From JAWVEV01 sp033856535 (GTDB lineage Bacteria > Actinomycetota > Thermoleophilia > Miltoncostaeales > Miltoncostaeaceae): a stretch of DNA of 30,570 bases. Where the stretch lies: positions 1 to 30,570 of the forward strand of contig JAWVEV010000151.1 in NCBI GenBank assembly GCA_033856535.1. The letters run 5' to 3'. Positions 14,613 through 21,595 of the stretch are shown in pieces; the first letter of the stretch is position 1, and each line of letters starts with the position of its first letter. The notes beneath the pieces were generated by a model, which saw only the letters and a program-made list of their open reading frames with translations, was not told the origin of the DNA and did not search any database. The position numbers and the translations under genes were made by a program.

Positions 14613-15423
14613 GACGGGAGCTCCAACGCTCGAGGGCGGACAGGAGGATCAGGGCGGCGAGGCTGAGGACCAGCAGGAGCACCGAGACGGCGGCCGCGCC
14701 CTGGCGGTTGTCCGACTCGATCTGGCTGAAGATGTAGAAGGAGGCGACCTGGTCCTGGAACGGGATGTTTCCGGTGATCAGGACCAGCGAGCCGAACTCC
14801 CCGAGCGCCCGTGAGAAGGCCAGCCCGCTCCCGCCGATCACGGCGGGCAGCAGGTTCGGGAGGATGATCCGGCGGAACACGGTGAGCGGACCGGCGCCGA
14901 GCGAGGTGGCCGCCTGCTCCATGTCGCGGTCCAGCTCCAGCAGCACCGGCTGCACGGCGCGGACCACGAAGGGGAGGCTCACCAGCAGGAGGGCCAGGAC
15001 GATGCCGGCCTCGGTGAAGGCGATGTTGATGCCGACCGGCCCCCGCGGCCCGTAGAGCGCCAGGAGCGTCAGCCCCGCGACGATCGTGGGCAGCGCGAAG
15101 GGCAGGTCGATGAGCGAGTTGACGATCCCCTTGCCGGGGAAGCGATCCCGCACGAGGACCCATGCGATCAGGGTCCCCATCGCCGCGTTGATGAGGGTGA
15201 CGATCAGCGCCAGCTTCAGCGTGAGCGTGACGGCGGCGACGGCCTGGTCGTTGCTGATCGCCGACCAGAAGCCGCCCCACCCCTCATCGAACGCCCCGCC
15301 GCCGAGGGCGGCGAGGGGGATGAGCACGATGATGCTCATGTAGACGACGGCGATGCCCATCCCGAGCGGGGCGCCGAAGCGCCCCGCCCGGTCGAAGGAC
15401 ACCCGCGGGATCCGCGAGACCAT
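14602..15423 (-). CDS. cysT: Sulfate ABC transporter permease CysT (CysU)
   Basis: A 273-residue inner-membrane permease with about six helices (GMGIAVVYMSIIVLIPLAAL, LPTIVAGLTLLALYG). The EAA-type loop is EQAATSLGAGPLTVFRRIILPN, and EFGSLVLITGNIPFQDQVAS is the CysT-type segment after it. With CysW it forms the transmembrane pathway that receives sulfate or thiosulfate from the binding lipoprotein. It starts three bases after the stop of the binding-protein gene, confirming co-transcription in the usual order binding protein, T, W, A. Confidence 0.92.
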   Translation of the reverse strand: MVSRIPRVSFDRAGRFGAPLGMGIAVVYMSIIVLIPLAALGGGAFDEGWGGFWSAISNDQAVAAVTLTLKLALIVTLINAAMGTLIAWVLVRDRFPGKGIVNSLIDLPFALPTIVAGLTLLALYGPRGPVGINIAFTEAGIVLALLLVSLPFVVRAVQPVLLELDRDMEQAATSLGAGPLTVFRRIILPNLLPAVIGGSGLAFSRALGEFGSLVLITGNIPFQDQVASFYIFSQIESDNRQGAAAVSVLLLVLSLAALILLSALERWSSRHAR

Positions 15424-15426
15424 TGC

Positions 15427-16470
15427 TTACTCGTCCTCCTGGCTGAAGCCACGGCCGGCGAAGATCGCCGCCATGTAGCCGGTGTCGGGGTCGAAGAACT
15501 CGTCCCGGAACGCCTTCCAGCCGCCCAGCTCGCCGTCCATGGTGAAGAGGCCCGAGGGCTCCGGGAAGTCGGCGGCGTGCTCGGCGGCGACGTCGGCGTC
15601 GACCGAGCGGTAGCCCTTCTCGGCGAAGACCTCCTGGCCCGCGTCGCTGAGGGCGTAGTCCACGAAGGCCTTGGCGGCCTCGGGGTTACCGCTGTTCGTG
15701 GTGACCGCGATCGGGTTCTGGATCAGGATCGTGTCGTCCGGGAGGACGTAGTCGACCGGCTCGCCGTTGGCCTGCGCGAGCTTGGCCTCGTTCTCGTACG
15801 CGAGCAGGACGTCGCCCTTGCCGGCGTTGAAGACCTGCAGGGACTCCCGTGCGCCCTTGGGCTGCACCGGGACGTGGTCGAAGAGGGTGCGCAGGTACTC
15901 GAGCGCCTCGTCCTTCGACTTGCCGGCCTCCAGCTGCGCGCCGTAGGCGGCCGCGACGTTCCACTGGGCGCCGCCCGAGCTGAACGGGTTGGGCGTGATG
16001 ACCTCGACGTCGTCGCGGACCAGGTCGTCCCAGGTCTTGATGCCCTTGGGGTTGCCCTTGCGGGTCAGGAAGACCACGACCGAGTTGCTGACGAAGCCCT
16101 TGGTCGGGCCGTCGTCCCAGGTCGGGTCGACGATCCCGGGCTCCTCGAGCCGGGTGACGTCGGGTGCGAGCGAGAGCGCCAGCACGTCGGCGTTCAGGCC
16201 GGCCTCGACGGCGCGGCTCTGGTCGCCCGAGGGCCCGTACGACTGCTCGAACTTGATGCCCGAGCCGGCGGGCGTCTCGGTGAACTGCGGGATGATCTGC
16301 TCGTACACCTCGCGCGGGGTCGTGTAGCCGACGAGCGTGAGGGTCGAGGAACCACCACCGCCGTTCGTCGCGCCCGAGGCGTCGTCGTCACCGCCGCAGG
16401 CCGCCGTGGCGAGGACGCCGATGGCGACCGCTCCCACGGCGAGCGGGCGGAGGATTCGTCGTACGATCAC
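15427..16470 (-). CDS. Sulfate-binding lipoprotein of ABC transporter (Sbp/CysP type)
   Basis: A 347-residue periplasmic-type binding protein anchored as a lipoprotein. The N-terminus MIVRRILRPLAVGAV leads into a hydrophobic stretch and a lipobox ending ATAAC with the lipidated cysteine at residue 25, then a flexible GGDDDASGATNGGGG linker. Family hallmarks are TLTLVGYTTPREVYEQIIPQF, EQSYGPSGDQSRAVEAGL, FVSNSVVVFLTRKGNPKGI and TPNPFSSGGAQWNVAAAYG, the last being the sulfate-contact segment. The GTG at 16470 is chosen because AAGGAG lies six bases upstream and it gives a proper signal peptide; the frame is open further upstream. It is first in the cys operon, behind a long leader shared with the divergent Rrf2 gene. 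Confidence 0.92.
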   Translation of the reverse strand: MIVRRILRPLAVGAVAIGVLATAACGGDDDASGATNGGGGSSTLTLVGYTTPREVYEQIIPQFTETPAGSGIKFEQSYGPSGDQSRAVEAGLNADVLALSLAPDVTRLEEPGIVDPTWDDGPTKGFVSNSVVVFLTRKGNPKGIKTWDDLVRDDVEVITPNPFSSGGAQWNVAAAYGAQLEAGKSKDEALEYLRTLFDHVPVQPKGARESLQVFNAGKGDVLLAYENEAKLAQANGEPVDYVLPDDTILIQNPIAVTTNSGNPEAAKAFVDYALSDAGQEVFAEKGYRSVDADVAAEHAADFPEPSGLFTMDGELGGWKAFRDEFFDPDTGYMAAIFAGRGFSQEDE

Positions 16471-16530
16471 TGAGCACTCCTTGGTCTGAGAGGGGCCAAG
16501 CGGGTGGGTCCGTCCGGACATGGCCGGGCC

Positions 16531-16562
16531 GCCCTCCTCCCCGTTGCCTCGGGGAGGGGGGC
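16531..16562 (-). other. 13-bp leader hairpin upstream of the sulfate operon
   Basis: GCCCTCCTCCCCG (16531-16543) pairs with CGGGGAGGGGGGC (16550-16562) with one G-U-type pair and a six-base loop. In the minus-strand message it lies about 60-90 bases before the sulfate-binding protein start. It has no T-run. It might attenuate transcription or only structure the leader. Confidence 0.4.
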
Positions 16563-16564
16563 AT

Positions 16565-16597
16565 CCATAAGGCGCGGCCATGGGTACCATAAGGTAC
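16565..16597. promoter_or_regulatory. Paired CCATAAGG sites in the rrf2-cys spacer
   Basis: CCATAAGG occurs at 16565-16572 and 16587-16594, 22 bp apart. The second copy sits in the inverted repeat GTACCATAAGGTAC (16584-16597). Being between a divergent Rrf2 gene and the cys operon, these are candidate regulator sites, although they lie downstream of the predicted cys promoter. Confidence 0.4.
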
Positions 16598-16754
16598 GCG
16601 TATGGGCGCCGCGCGGCGCGCCAGGAACCGCCCCCGATGGGGCCATTCCCGCCGCGAACCCGAGAAAGCCTTGCCCTTCGCATCCTTGATCGTCCCGTCG
16701 CCTGTTCTTGATATTGTCGATGTCTCATGTAGAGAATCTCGGTAAAGCCGCCGC

Positions 16755-16784
16755 AAAGTACTCGGGCGAGCGGCCACCCGTCAA
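16755..16784 (-). promoter_or_regulatory. Possible promoter of the sulfate operon
   Basis: TTGACG (16784-16779) and TACTTT (16760-16755) on the minus strand are separated by 18 bases. This would produce a leader of about 280 bases. It is very close to the Rrf2 start, so Rrf2 could act here as well. Confidence 0.35.
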
Positions 16785-16804
16785 CTGTCCTTCCGGGGGG
16801 CACC

Positions 16805-17275
16805 ATGTGGATCTCGCGTCGTACCGACTACGCCACCCGGGCGGTGCTCGCGCTCGCCCTCACCGAGGGCGCGTCGCTCAAGCTGGCCGACCTCGCCGAG
16901 CGCACGGGCGTGCCGGCGTCCGTGCTCGAGCAGGTGATGCCGCGGTTGCGGCAGGAGGGGATCGTGCGGTCGGAGCGCGGGCCGAGCGGCGGCTACCGGC
17001 TCAACGGCGGGCCCGAGGAGATCACCCTCGAGCGGGTCGTCCGCCTTTTTGAAGGGCAGTTGGCGCCCATCGGGTGCGCCACCCGGCGCAAGCCCGAGCC
17101 CTGCCCGATGCGCGTCGGATGCTCGTTGCGCGGGGTCTGGGAGGAGGTCCGCGACGTCACGATCGCCGTGCTCTCGGAGACCACGTTCGCCGATCTCGCG
17201 GAGCGCTCCGGCGGCCCCTGGCGGGCCCGCGCGAAGTCGCGCGCACGGCGGTTGGCGGGCCACCCGGCCGGGTAG
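16805..17275 (+). CDS. Rrf2 family transcriptional regulator with Fe-S-type cysteine motif
   Basis: A 156-residue Rrf2 regulator. The winged helix fills about residues 1-75 (TDYATRAVLALALTEG, VLEQVMPRLRQEGIVRSERGPSGGYRL). The loop IGCATRRKPEPCPMRVGC provides C91, C100 and C106 with spacing C-x8-C-x5-C, close to the cluster-binding cysteines of IscR, NsrR and RirA, so it probably senses iron-sulfur status, oxygen or NO. CymR-type cysteine regulators lack this motif. The start ATG follows GGGGGG. It is divergent from the sulfate transporter operon and is its most likely regulator. The C-terminal tail (RARAKSRARRLAGHPAG) is basic and probably disordered. A hairpin terminator follows at 17380-17408. 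Confidence 0.9.
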   Translation: MWISRRTDYATRAVLALALTEGASLKLADLAERTGVPASVLEQVMPRLRQEGIVRSERGPSGGYRLNGGPEEITLERVVRLFEGQLAPIGCATRRKPEPCPMRVGCSLRGVWEEVRDVTIAVLSETTFADLAERSGGPWRARAKSRARRLAGHPAG

Positions 17276-17379
17276 GTCCTCGGTGCCGTGAAGCGGCGGC
17301 GGTTCGGGCGCCGCTCCATGCCGCCCCCGGCCGGGCGCCCCCGGACCGGGAGCCCTCGAACAGGAGGGCGGACAACAAG

Positions 17380-17408
17380 AGCCCGGGTCGACCCCCTCGA
17401 CCCGGGCT
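17380..17408. terminator. 12-bp perfect hairpin between convergent genes
   Basis: AGCCCGGGTCGA (17380-17391), loop CCCCC, TCGACCCGGGCT (17397-17408), followed by TTCG. It lies between the Rrf2 gene (+) and the end of the DUF2877 operon (-) and probably terminates both. Confidence 0.7.
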
Positions 17409-17419
17409 TCGCCCTCACC

Positions 17420-18229
17420 TCAGGGCGCCCCCATGGCCAGGCCGAGGCCGGCGGCGATCGCGCGGCCGGTGGAGCGCCCCAGGCCGAGCAGCTCGGCCAC
17501 GGCGCCCACCGGGTCGGCGCCGCCGAGCAGGCGCACGACCGGCTCCGGCGCCGCGCCGGCGGCGGCGAGGCGGAGCAGCGTCGCCGAGACGGCGCTCGTT
17601 CGGGCCTCGGCGTCGGCCGGGCAGAGCGCCTCGGCGACGGCGACCCGCCCCAGGGCGCGGGCGCCGATCGCCGCGCCGGCGAGTAGGTCGTCACCCTCGG
17701 GCGTGAGGCCCGGCCCGCGGCCGATCAGCGCCTCGGCGGCCTCCCCCGCCGCACCGGGATCGCGCTCGGCGAGGGCGGTCCGCAGGAGCGCGATCCCGCG
17801 GGCACCGACGTCGGTCGCCGCCAGCTCGAGCCCCTCGGGACCGGGAAGGGCCGACGGGTCGAGGGCCGCGTCGACGACCGGCACGGCCGGATCCCAGACC
17901 GGCGCGTCCGCCCAGGCGATCCGCAGCGTCCCGACGGCGATCGCCCCGCCGGCGATCCGGACCGGCATCCCCTCGGCCAGGCCCGCGAGGTCGAGGCTCG
18001 GCGCGGCCAGGCCCACCGCGTTCGCCATCAGCGGCACCGGGCGGGCGGTGACGCTGACCACGAAACCCTCGAGGCCCAGGTGCAGCGCGCCGCGCACGGC
18101 GCCCAGCAGGCGGGCGGGCCCGCCCTCGCGAAGCCGGCGCTCGGCCGGCCTCGCGAGGGCGGAGGCGATCAGCTGCGCCAGCCCTTGACGCCCGAGGTGA
18201 GCAGGACCATCCGACGCTTCAGGCCCCAC
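17420..18229 (-). CDS. DUF2877 family protein (AllH-like)
   Basis: A protein of up to 269 residues with the DUF2877 signature GRGPGLTPEGDDLLAGA (about 171-186). DUF2877 includes E. coli YlbF/AllH, one of three subunits of oxamate carbamoyltransferase together with FdrA (AllF) and a DUF1116 protein (AllG). The start is uncertain: the GTG at 18229 overlaps the upstream gene by 61 bp, while conserved-looking sequence begins near LIASALARP, so a start close to 18174 (a non-standard CTG overlapping the previous stop) is possible. No membrane segments or signal peptide. It is the last gene of the nine-gene minus-strand run, which also contains FdrA. Enzymatic role inferred only from the family. Confidence 0.8.
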   Translation of the reverse strand: MGPEASDGPAHLGRQGLAQLIASALARPAERRLREGGPARLLGAVRGALHLGLEGFVVSVTARPVPLMANAVGLAAPSLDLAGLAEGMPVRIAGGAIAVGTLRIAWADAPVWDPAVPVVDAALDPSALPGPEGLELAATDVGARGIALLRTALAERDPGAAGEAAEALIGRGPGLTPEGDDLLAGAAIGARALGRVAVAEALCPADAEARTSAVSATLLRLAAAGAAPEPVVRLLGGADPVGAVAELLGLGRSTGRAIAAGLGLAMGAP

Positions 18230-18594
18230 GGGATCCGCCGGTAGACCGGCGCGAAGGCCTTGCGGAAGATCAGGTTCGCGCCGTGGTGCGGGCCGCGGGC
18301 GGCCCGGGTCCGGCTGAACTGGCTCATCGACGCCTCGAACAGCGCCTTCTCGCCCAACTTGCGCATGCGCGTCGGGAGGGCGCCCTTCGGCGGGATCACC
18401 GCGGGCTTGCTGCCGGGGCGCGGCCCCGGCGTGCCGACCTTGCTCAGCGCGTCGGCCAGGGCGGTCTCGCCCTGGCGGCGCGCCGGCGAGCCGGGCGGCG
18501 CCGGCGGCGCGGCGGGCATGCCGCCGGATCCGAACAGGGCCACCTTGTCGTGTCCGAAGTAGTCCTTAAGGCTGTCGGGGACGGTCTCGCTCAC
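18169..18594 (-). CDS. Hypothetical 141-residue protein, basic C-terminus
   Basis: The protein starts at a GTG overlapping the preceding flavoprotein stop by 4 bp (GTGA), which argues strongly that it is real. The N-terminus MSETVPDSLKDYFGHDKVALFG is followed by a Pro/Gly-rich linker (PAAPPAPPGSPARR) and a positively charged second half (RMRKLGEKALFEASMSQFSRTRAARG, FRKAFAPVYRRIPWGLKRRM, in pieces). There are no cysteines and no clear membrane helix. I do not recognise the family. The tight coupling to a CoA-disulfide-reductase-like flavoprotein and a DUF2877 protein suggests a partner or small subunit. Its 3' end overlaps the annotated DUF2877 start. Confidence 0.7.
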   Translation of the reverse strand: MSETVPDSLKDYFGHDKVALFGSGGMPAAPPAPPGSPARRQGETALADALSKVGTPGPRPGSKPAVIPPKGALPTRMRKLGEKALFEASMSQFSRTRAARGPHHGANLIFRKAFAPVYRRIPWGLKRRMVLLTSGVKGWRS

Positions 18595-19925
18595 AATTGC
18601 GCCAACCCGTTCTGGGCCGCGACCGACATCGGCTCGTAGAGCGCGCCGATCGGCGGCGAGTACACGTTCTCCATCCAGGCGATGTCCTCGAGGGTGGCGC
18701 CGCCCTTCATGGCGAAGCCGAGGAAGTCGGCCCGCTCCTTGACGCCCTCGCCCCCGACCATCTGGCCGCCGAGCAGCTTGCCGGTGCCGGGCTCGGCGAG
18801 CAGCTTGACCATCACCTGCTGCACGCCGGGGTAATAGCGGGCCCGGCTGATGCCGTTGGCCTTCCCGACCACGTACGGGATGCCGAGCGAGGTGGCGGTG
18901 TGCTCGCCGAAGCTCGCGCCGCCGATCTGGACCTGGCCGCCGACCATCCCCCAGGGGATGTAGACCGAGTTGTACCGGCGGTTGCCGCCCCCGGCAGCGT
19001 TGCCGGCGACGCGGCCCTGCTGCATCGCGTGCGAGCCGGTCAGGCCCTGGAGCGCGAGGCCCGTCAGGCCCTGCGGCACCTCGATGCAGTCGCCGGCGGC
19101 GAAGACGCCCTCCATCGAGGTGCGCATGCGCTCGTCGACGACGAAGCCGCCGGTGGAGCCGACCTTCAGACCGATCGAGCGGCCCAGCGTGGTCTCGGGC
19201 TCCTTGTGGGTGGCGATGACGCAGATGTCGGCGTCGATCGGCCCGTCGCTGGTGATGACCCGCGTGAGCTTCCCGTTCTCGCCCTCGAAGCGCACGAGCT
19301 TCACGCCGAAGTGCGGGATCACGCCCAGGCCCTCGAGGCTCTTCTGCACCGGCTCGGCGATGTCCGCGTCGGCCACCGCGGAGAGCAGCCAGGCGCCCTC
19401 GTCCACCAGGTGGGTCTCGATGCCGCGGTGCGCCAGGGCGGCGAGCATCTCGACGCCGAGCGGCGAGGCCTCGAGCACGACGGCCTTCTTGACGTCGTTC
19501 AGGGTTTCGTTGAGCTCCATCCCGCGCCGGATGTTCTTGACGTAGGTGAGCCCCTCGAGGTCGTTCCCCGGCACGTCGGGCAGCGTGTAGTTGAACCCGG
19601 TGCAGAGGATCAGCTTGTCCCAGTGGATGACCTCGCCGCCGGCGGTCATCGTCCGGTTCTGGCCGTCCACCTCGGTGACCTGGGTCTCGCGGCGGAGGTC
19701 CACGCCCGACTCGACGTACTGCTCAGGACCGGCGAGGAAGAGGCGTTCGAAGTCCGGGATCTCGCGGCCGAGCACGTAGGGGATGCCGCAGGGCGAATAG
19801 GCGACGTCCTCGAACTCGGTGCAGATGATCACCGTGGCATCGGGGTTCGTGCGCTTCGCCATCGAGGCCGCGCTGATGCCCGCGGCACCGCCGCCGACGA
19901 CGCAGATGGTCTCCTGCTGGCCCAT
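18591..19925 (-). CDS. FAD-dependent pyridine nucleotide-disulfide oxidoreductase (CoA-disulfide reductase/NADH oxidase-like)
   Basis: A 444-residue flavoprotein. The FAD loop is VVGGGAAGISAA (9-20). The single-cysteine motif SPCGIPYVLG (C46) is that of CoA-disulfide reductases, NADH oxidases and NADH peroxidases, where the cysteine cycles as sulfenic acid or mixed disulfide. GVFAAGDCIEVP closes the FAD domain, and the dimerisation domain ends with ENVYSPPIGALYEP, a variant of the usual YxPPxxxxxDP. No rhodanese domain is attached. The NAD region carries VVLEASPLGVEMLAAL in place of a canonical glycine loop. A strong AGAGGGGG site precedes the ATG. It follows the OsmC gene after 76 bases and is coupled to the 141-residue gene. 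Thiol or polysulfide reduction is likely. Confidence 0.85.
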   Translation of the reverse strand: MGQQETICVVGGGAAGISAASMAKRTNPDATVIICTEFEDVAYSPCGIPYVLGREIPDFERLFLAGPEQYVESGVDLRRETQVTEVDGQNRTMTAGGEVIHWDKLILCTGFNYTLPDVPGNDLEGLTYVKNIRRGMELNETLNDVKKAVVLEASPLGVEMLAALAHRGIETHLVDEGAWLLSAVADADIAEPVQKSLEGLGVIPHFGVKLVRFEGENGKLTRVITSDGPIDADICVIATHKEPETTLGRSIGLKVGSTGGFVVDERMRTSMEGVFAAGDCIEVPQGLTGLALQGLTGSHAMQQGRVAGNAAGGGNRRYNSVYIPWGMVGGQVQIGGASFGEHTATSLGIPYVVGKANGISRARYYPGVQQVMVKLLAEPGTGKLLGGQMVGGEGVKERADFLGFAMKGGATLEDIAWMENVYSPPIGALYEPMSVAAQNGLAQL

Positions 19926-20001
19926 TCATCCCCCTCTAGGTCGGACCGCGTCGTTCAAAGGCGGGACGCTATCGGACGCCGGGCCGCTCCGGGGCCGCCG
20001 A

Positions 20002-20439
20002 TCAGGCCGCGAAGGGCCGGTCCTCCGAAAGTCTGTAGACGAGCTCCGGGGCGTTGTGGAGCGTGTTCGTGACCCAGCACCAGCGCTTGGCCAGGTCGAG
20101 GACCTTCTCCATGGCCTCCGGGTCGGCCGCGGTCAGGACCGTGATCTCGTAGCGGTGGTAGCGCGGCTGGTCCGGCTCCCGGACCGGCAGCACCCGCACC
20201 TCGAGATCGGGCAGCTCGACGCGGCGCTTGCGCGCCGCCCAGGCCGTGGCCAGGCACATGCACGAGGCGAGCGCCGCGGTGAGCATCTCGGTGGGCATGG
20301 GGCCGGTGTCGGTGCCGCCGAACTCGGGCGGCTCGTCGACGCGGATGTGGTGGCCGCGCGCGGTGAGGTCCACCTGCATGCCGCCCTTCCAGCGGGCGCT
20401 CCAGGTGGCGTACTCGAACGGCTCCTCACGCTCCGCCAT
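20002..20439 (-). CDS. OsmC family protein
   Basis: A 145-residue OsmC/Ohr-fold protein distinct from the one at 2112. The central helix starts with LASCMCLATAWAARKR (C60, plus an extra C62) and the second redox cysteine is C121 in KRWCWVTNTL. The first half reads as a beta-rich N-terminus (YATWSARWKGGMQVDLTARG, PEFGGTDTGPMPTEML). Probable role is peroxide or thiol chemistry; members linked to metabolic operons are often uncharacterised. Its ATG is inside the end of the glycosyltransferase gene (14-bp overlap) behind GGGAGGG. It is therefore part of the minus-strand operon and lies just before the thiol-type flavoprotein. Confidence 0.85.
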   Translation of the reverse strand: MAEREEPFEYATWSARWKGGMQVDLTARGHHIRVDEPPEFGGTDTGPMPTEMLTAALASCMCLATAWAARKRRVELPDLEVRVLPVREPDQPRYHRYEITVLTAADPEAMEKVLDLAKRWCWVTNTLHNAPELVYRLSEDRPFAA

Positions 20440-21595
20440 GCACCCTCCCGTACACGCGCTCGTGGGCCTCGGCGCACGCGCCCCAGGTGTAGCGCGCGGC
20501 GGTCTCGCGGCCGGCGGCGGTCAGGCGCGCCCGCAGGTCGGCGTCGCCCATCGCCCGCACCAGGGCCTGGGCGAGCGGCTCGGCCCGCTCCACCGGCACC
20601 ATCAGGCAGTCGCGCTCGTGGCGCAGGTGCTCGTGGAGCACCGGCAGGTCGCTGACCACCGCCGGCAGGCCCGCGGCCAGGGCCTCGAGCACCACCAGGC
20701 CGAAGCCCTCGCGGGTGGAGGGGAAGGCGAGCACGTCGGCCGCGCGGTAGAGCGCCGCCATGTCCTCCTCGGGCACGGTCCCGATCACGGCGACGTCGGC
20801 GTCGACCGGCGGGCGCGGCCCGCGGTGCACGTTCAGGCCGAGCGCGCGGGCGTCGTCGGCCCAGGCGTCGCGGTAGTCCTCGTAGTCGAAGAGCGTCTCG
20901 CCGCCGGCGACCACCAGCAGCGCGCCGGCGCCCAGGTGCGCGCGGGCCGCGGCGAAGGCCGCCAGCAGGGTGCGGCTGCCCTTGCGCGGCTCCACCCCGC
21001 CCACGCTCAGCACCGCCGGCCGGTCGTCCCAGCCCAGGCGCGCGCCGGCCTCGGCGCGCGTGATGGACGGCGCCTCGTAGGCCGCCGCGTTCACCCCGTT
21101 GGCCACCACGTCGCTCTCGACGCCGAAGTCGTCGCGCAGGCGGTCGGCCCAGAAGCGGGAGACGCACAGCACGTGGTCGACGTCCTGGATCGAGGCGCGC
21201 TGGCACTCCTCGAGCACCGGGCTGGTGAAGGCGTCCACGTGGTGCACCGTGCGGATCACCGCCGGCACCAAACCCTCCGTGCGCAGGGCGAGGAGCGACC
21301 GGGCCGAGAGGCAGTCCTCGGCGTGGTGCAGGTCGGCCGGGCCGGCCGCCCGCAGGCCCTCGGCCAGGGTCGCGGCGTAGCGGAGGATGCGCGTCTCGAC
21401 GTCCTCCTCGGGCCGCTTCTCCACCGGCACCAGGTGCACCGGCGCCCGCGGCTCGCGGAAGAACCTGGCGCCGTCGGGGGACAGTGCCCAGAGCTCGGCG
21501 TCGTGCCCCCGGGCGGTCAGCTCCTCGGCCAGGCAGAGGGCGTGGACGACGCCCCCGCGCGGCTTGGTCGAGTAGGTGAGGAGGCGGATCCTCAC
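20426..21595 (-). CDS. GT4-type glycosyltransferase, MSMEG_0565-like
   Basis: A 389-residue GT-B glycosyltransferase. The N-terminus MRIRLLTYSTKPRGGVVHAL is the opening of the MSMEG_0565 family rather than a general GT4. The donor-binding half contains SVGGVEPRKGSRTLLAAF and AADVLAFPSTREGFGLVVLEALAAGLPAVVS, with the EGFGLVVLE nucleotide-sugar motif of family 4 (in pieces). MSMEG_0565 relatives occur in conserved sets with a nitrilase, a radical SAM protein and MSMEG_0572/Sll0783 proteins; a NitB-like gene lies at 28920. The GTG at 21595 overlaps the FdrA stop (GTGA). The frame is open far upstream but that is shadow sequence. Acceptor and sugar donor unknown. No membrane helix. Confidence 0.82.
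   Translation of the reverse strand: MRIRLLTYSTKPRGGVVHALCLAEELTARGHDAELWALSPDGARFFREPRAPVHLVPVEKRPEEDVETRILRYAATLAEGLRAAGPADLHHAEDCLSARSLLALRTEGLVPAVIRTVHHVDAFTSPVLEECQRASIQDVDHVLCVSRFWADRLRDDFGVESDVVANGVNAAAYEAPSITRAEAGARLGWDDRPAVLSVGGVEPRKGSRTLLAAFAAARAHLGAGALLVVAGGETLFDYEDYRDAWADDARALGLNVHRGPRPPVDADVAVIGTVPEEDMAALYRAADVLAFPSTREGFGLVVLEALAAGLPAVVSDLPVLHEHLRHERDCLMVPVERAEPLAQALVRAMGDADLRARLTAAGRETAARYTWGACAEAHERVYGRVHGGA

Noticed and set aside
16471..16750. SAM riboswitch in the sulfate operon leader
   Set aside because: None of the conserved SAM-box blocks I know could be matched; only a simple hairpin was found.
16471..16806. Upstream extension of the sulfate-binding protein frame
   Set aside because: The lipoprotein signal peptide begins at GTG 16470 behind AAGGAG; the extension has no signal features and overlaps the regulatory spacer.
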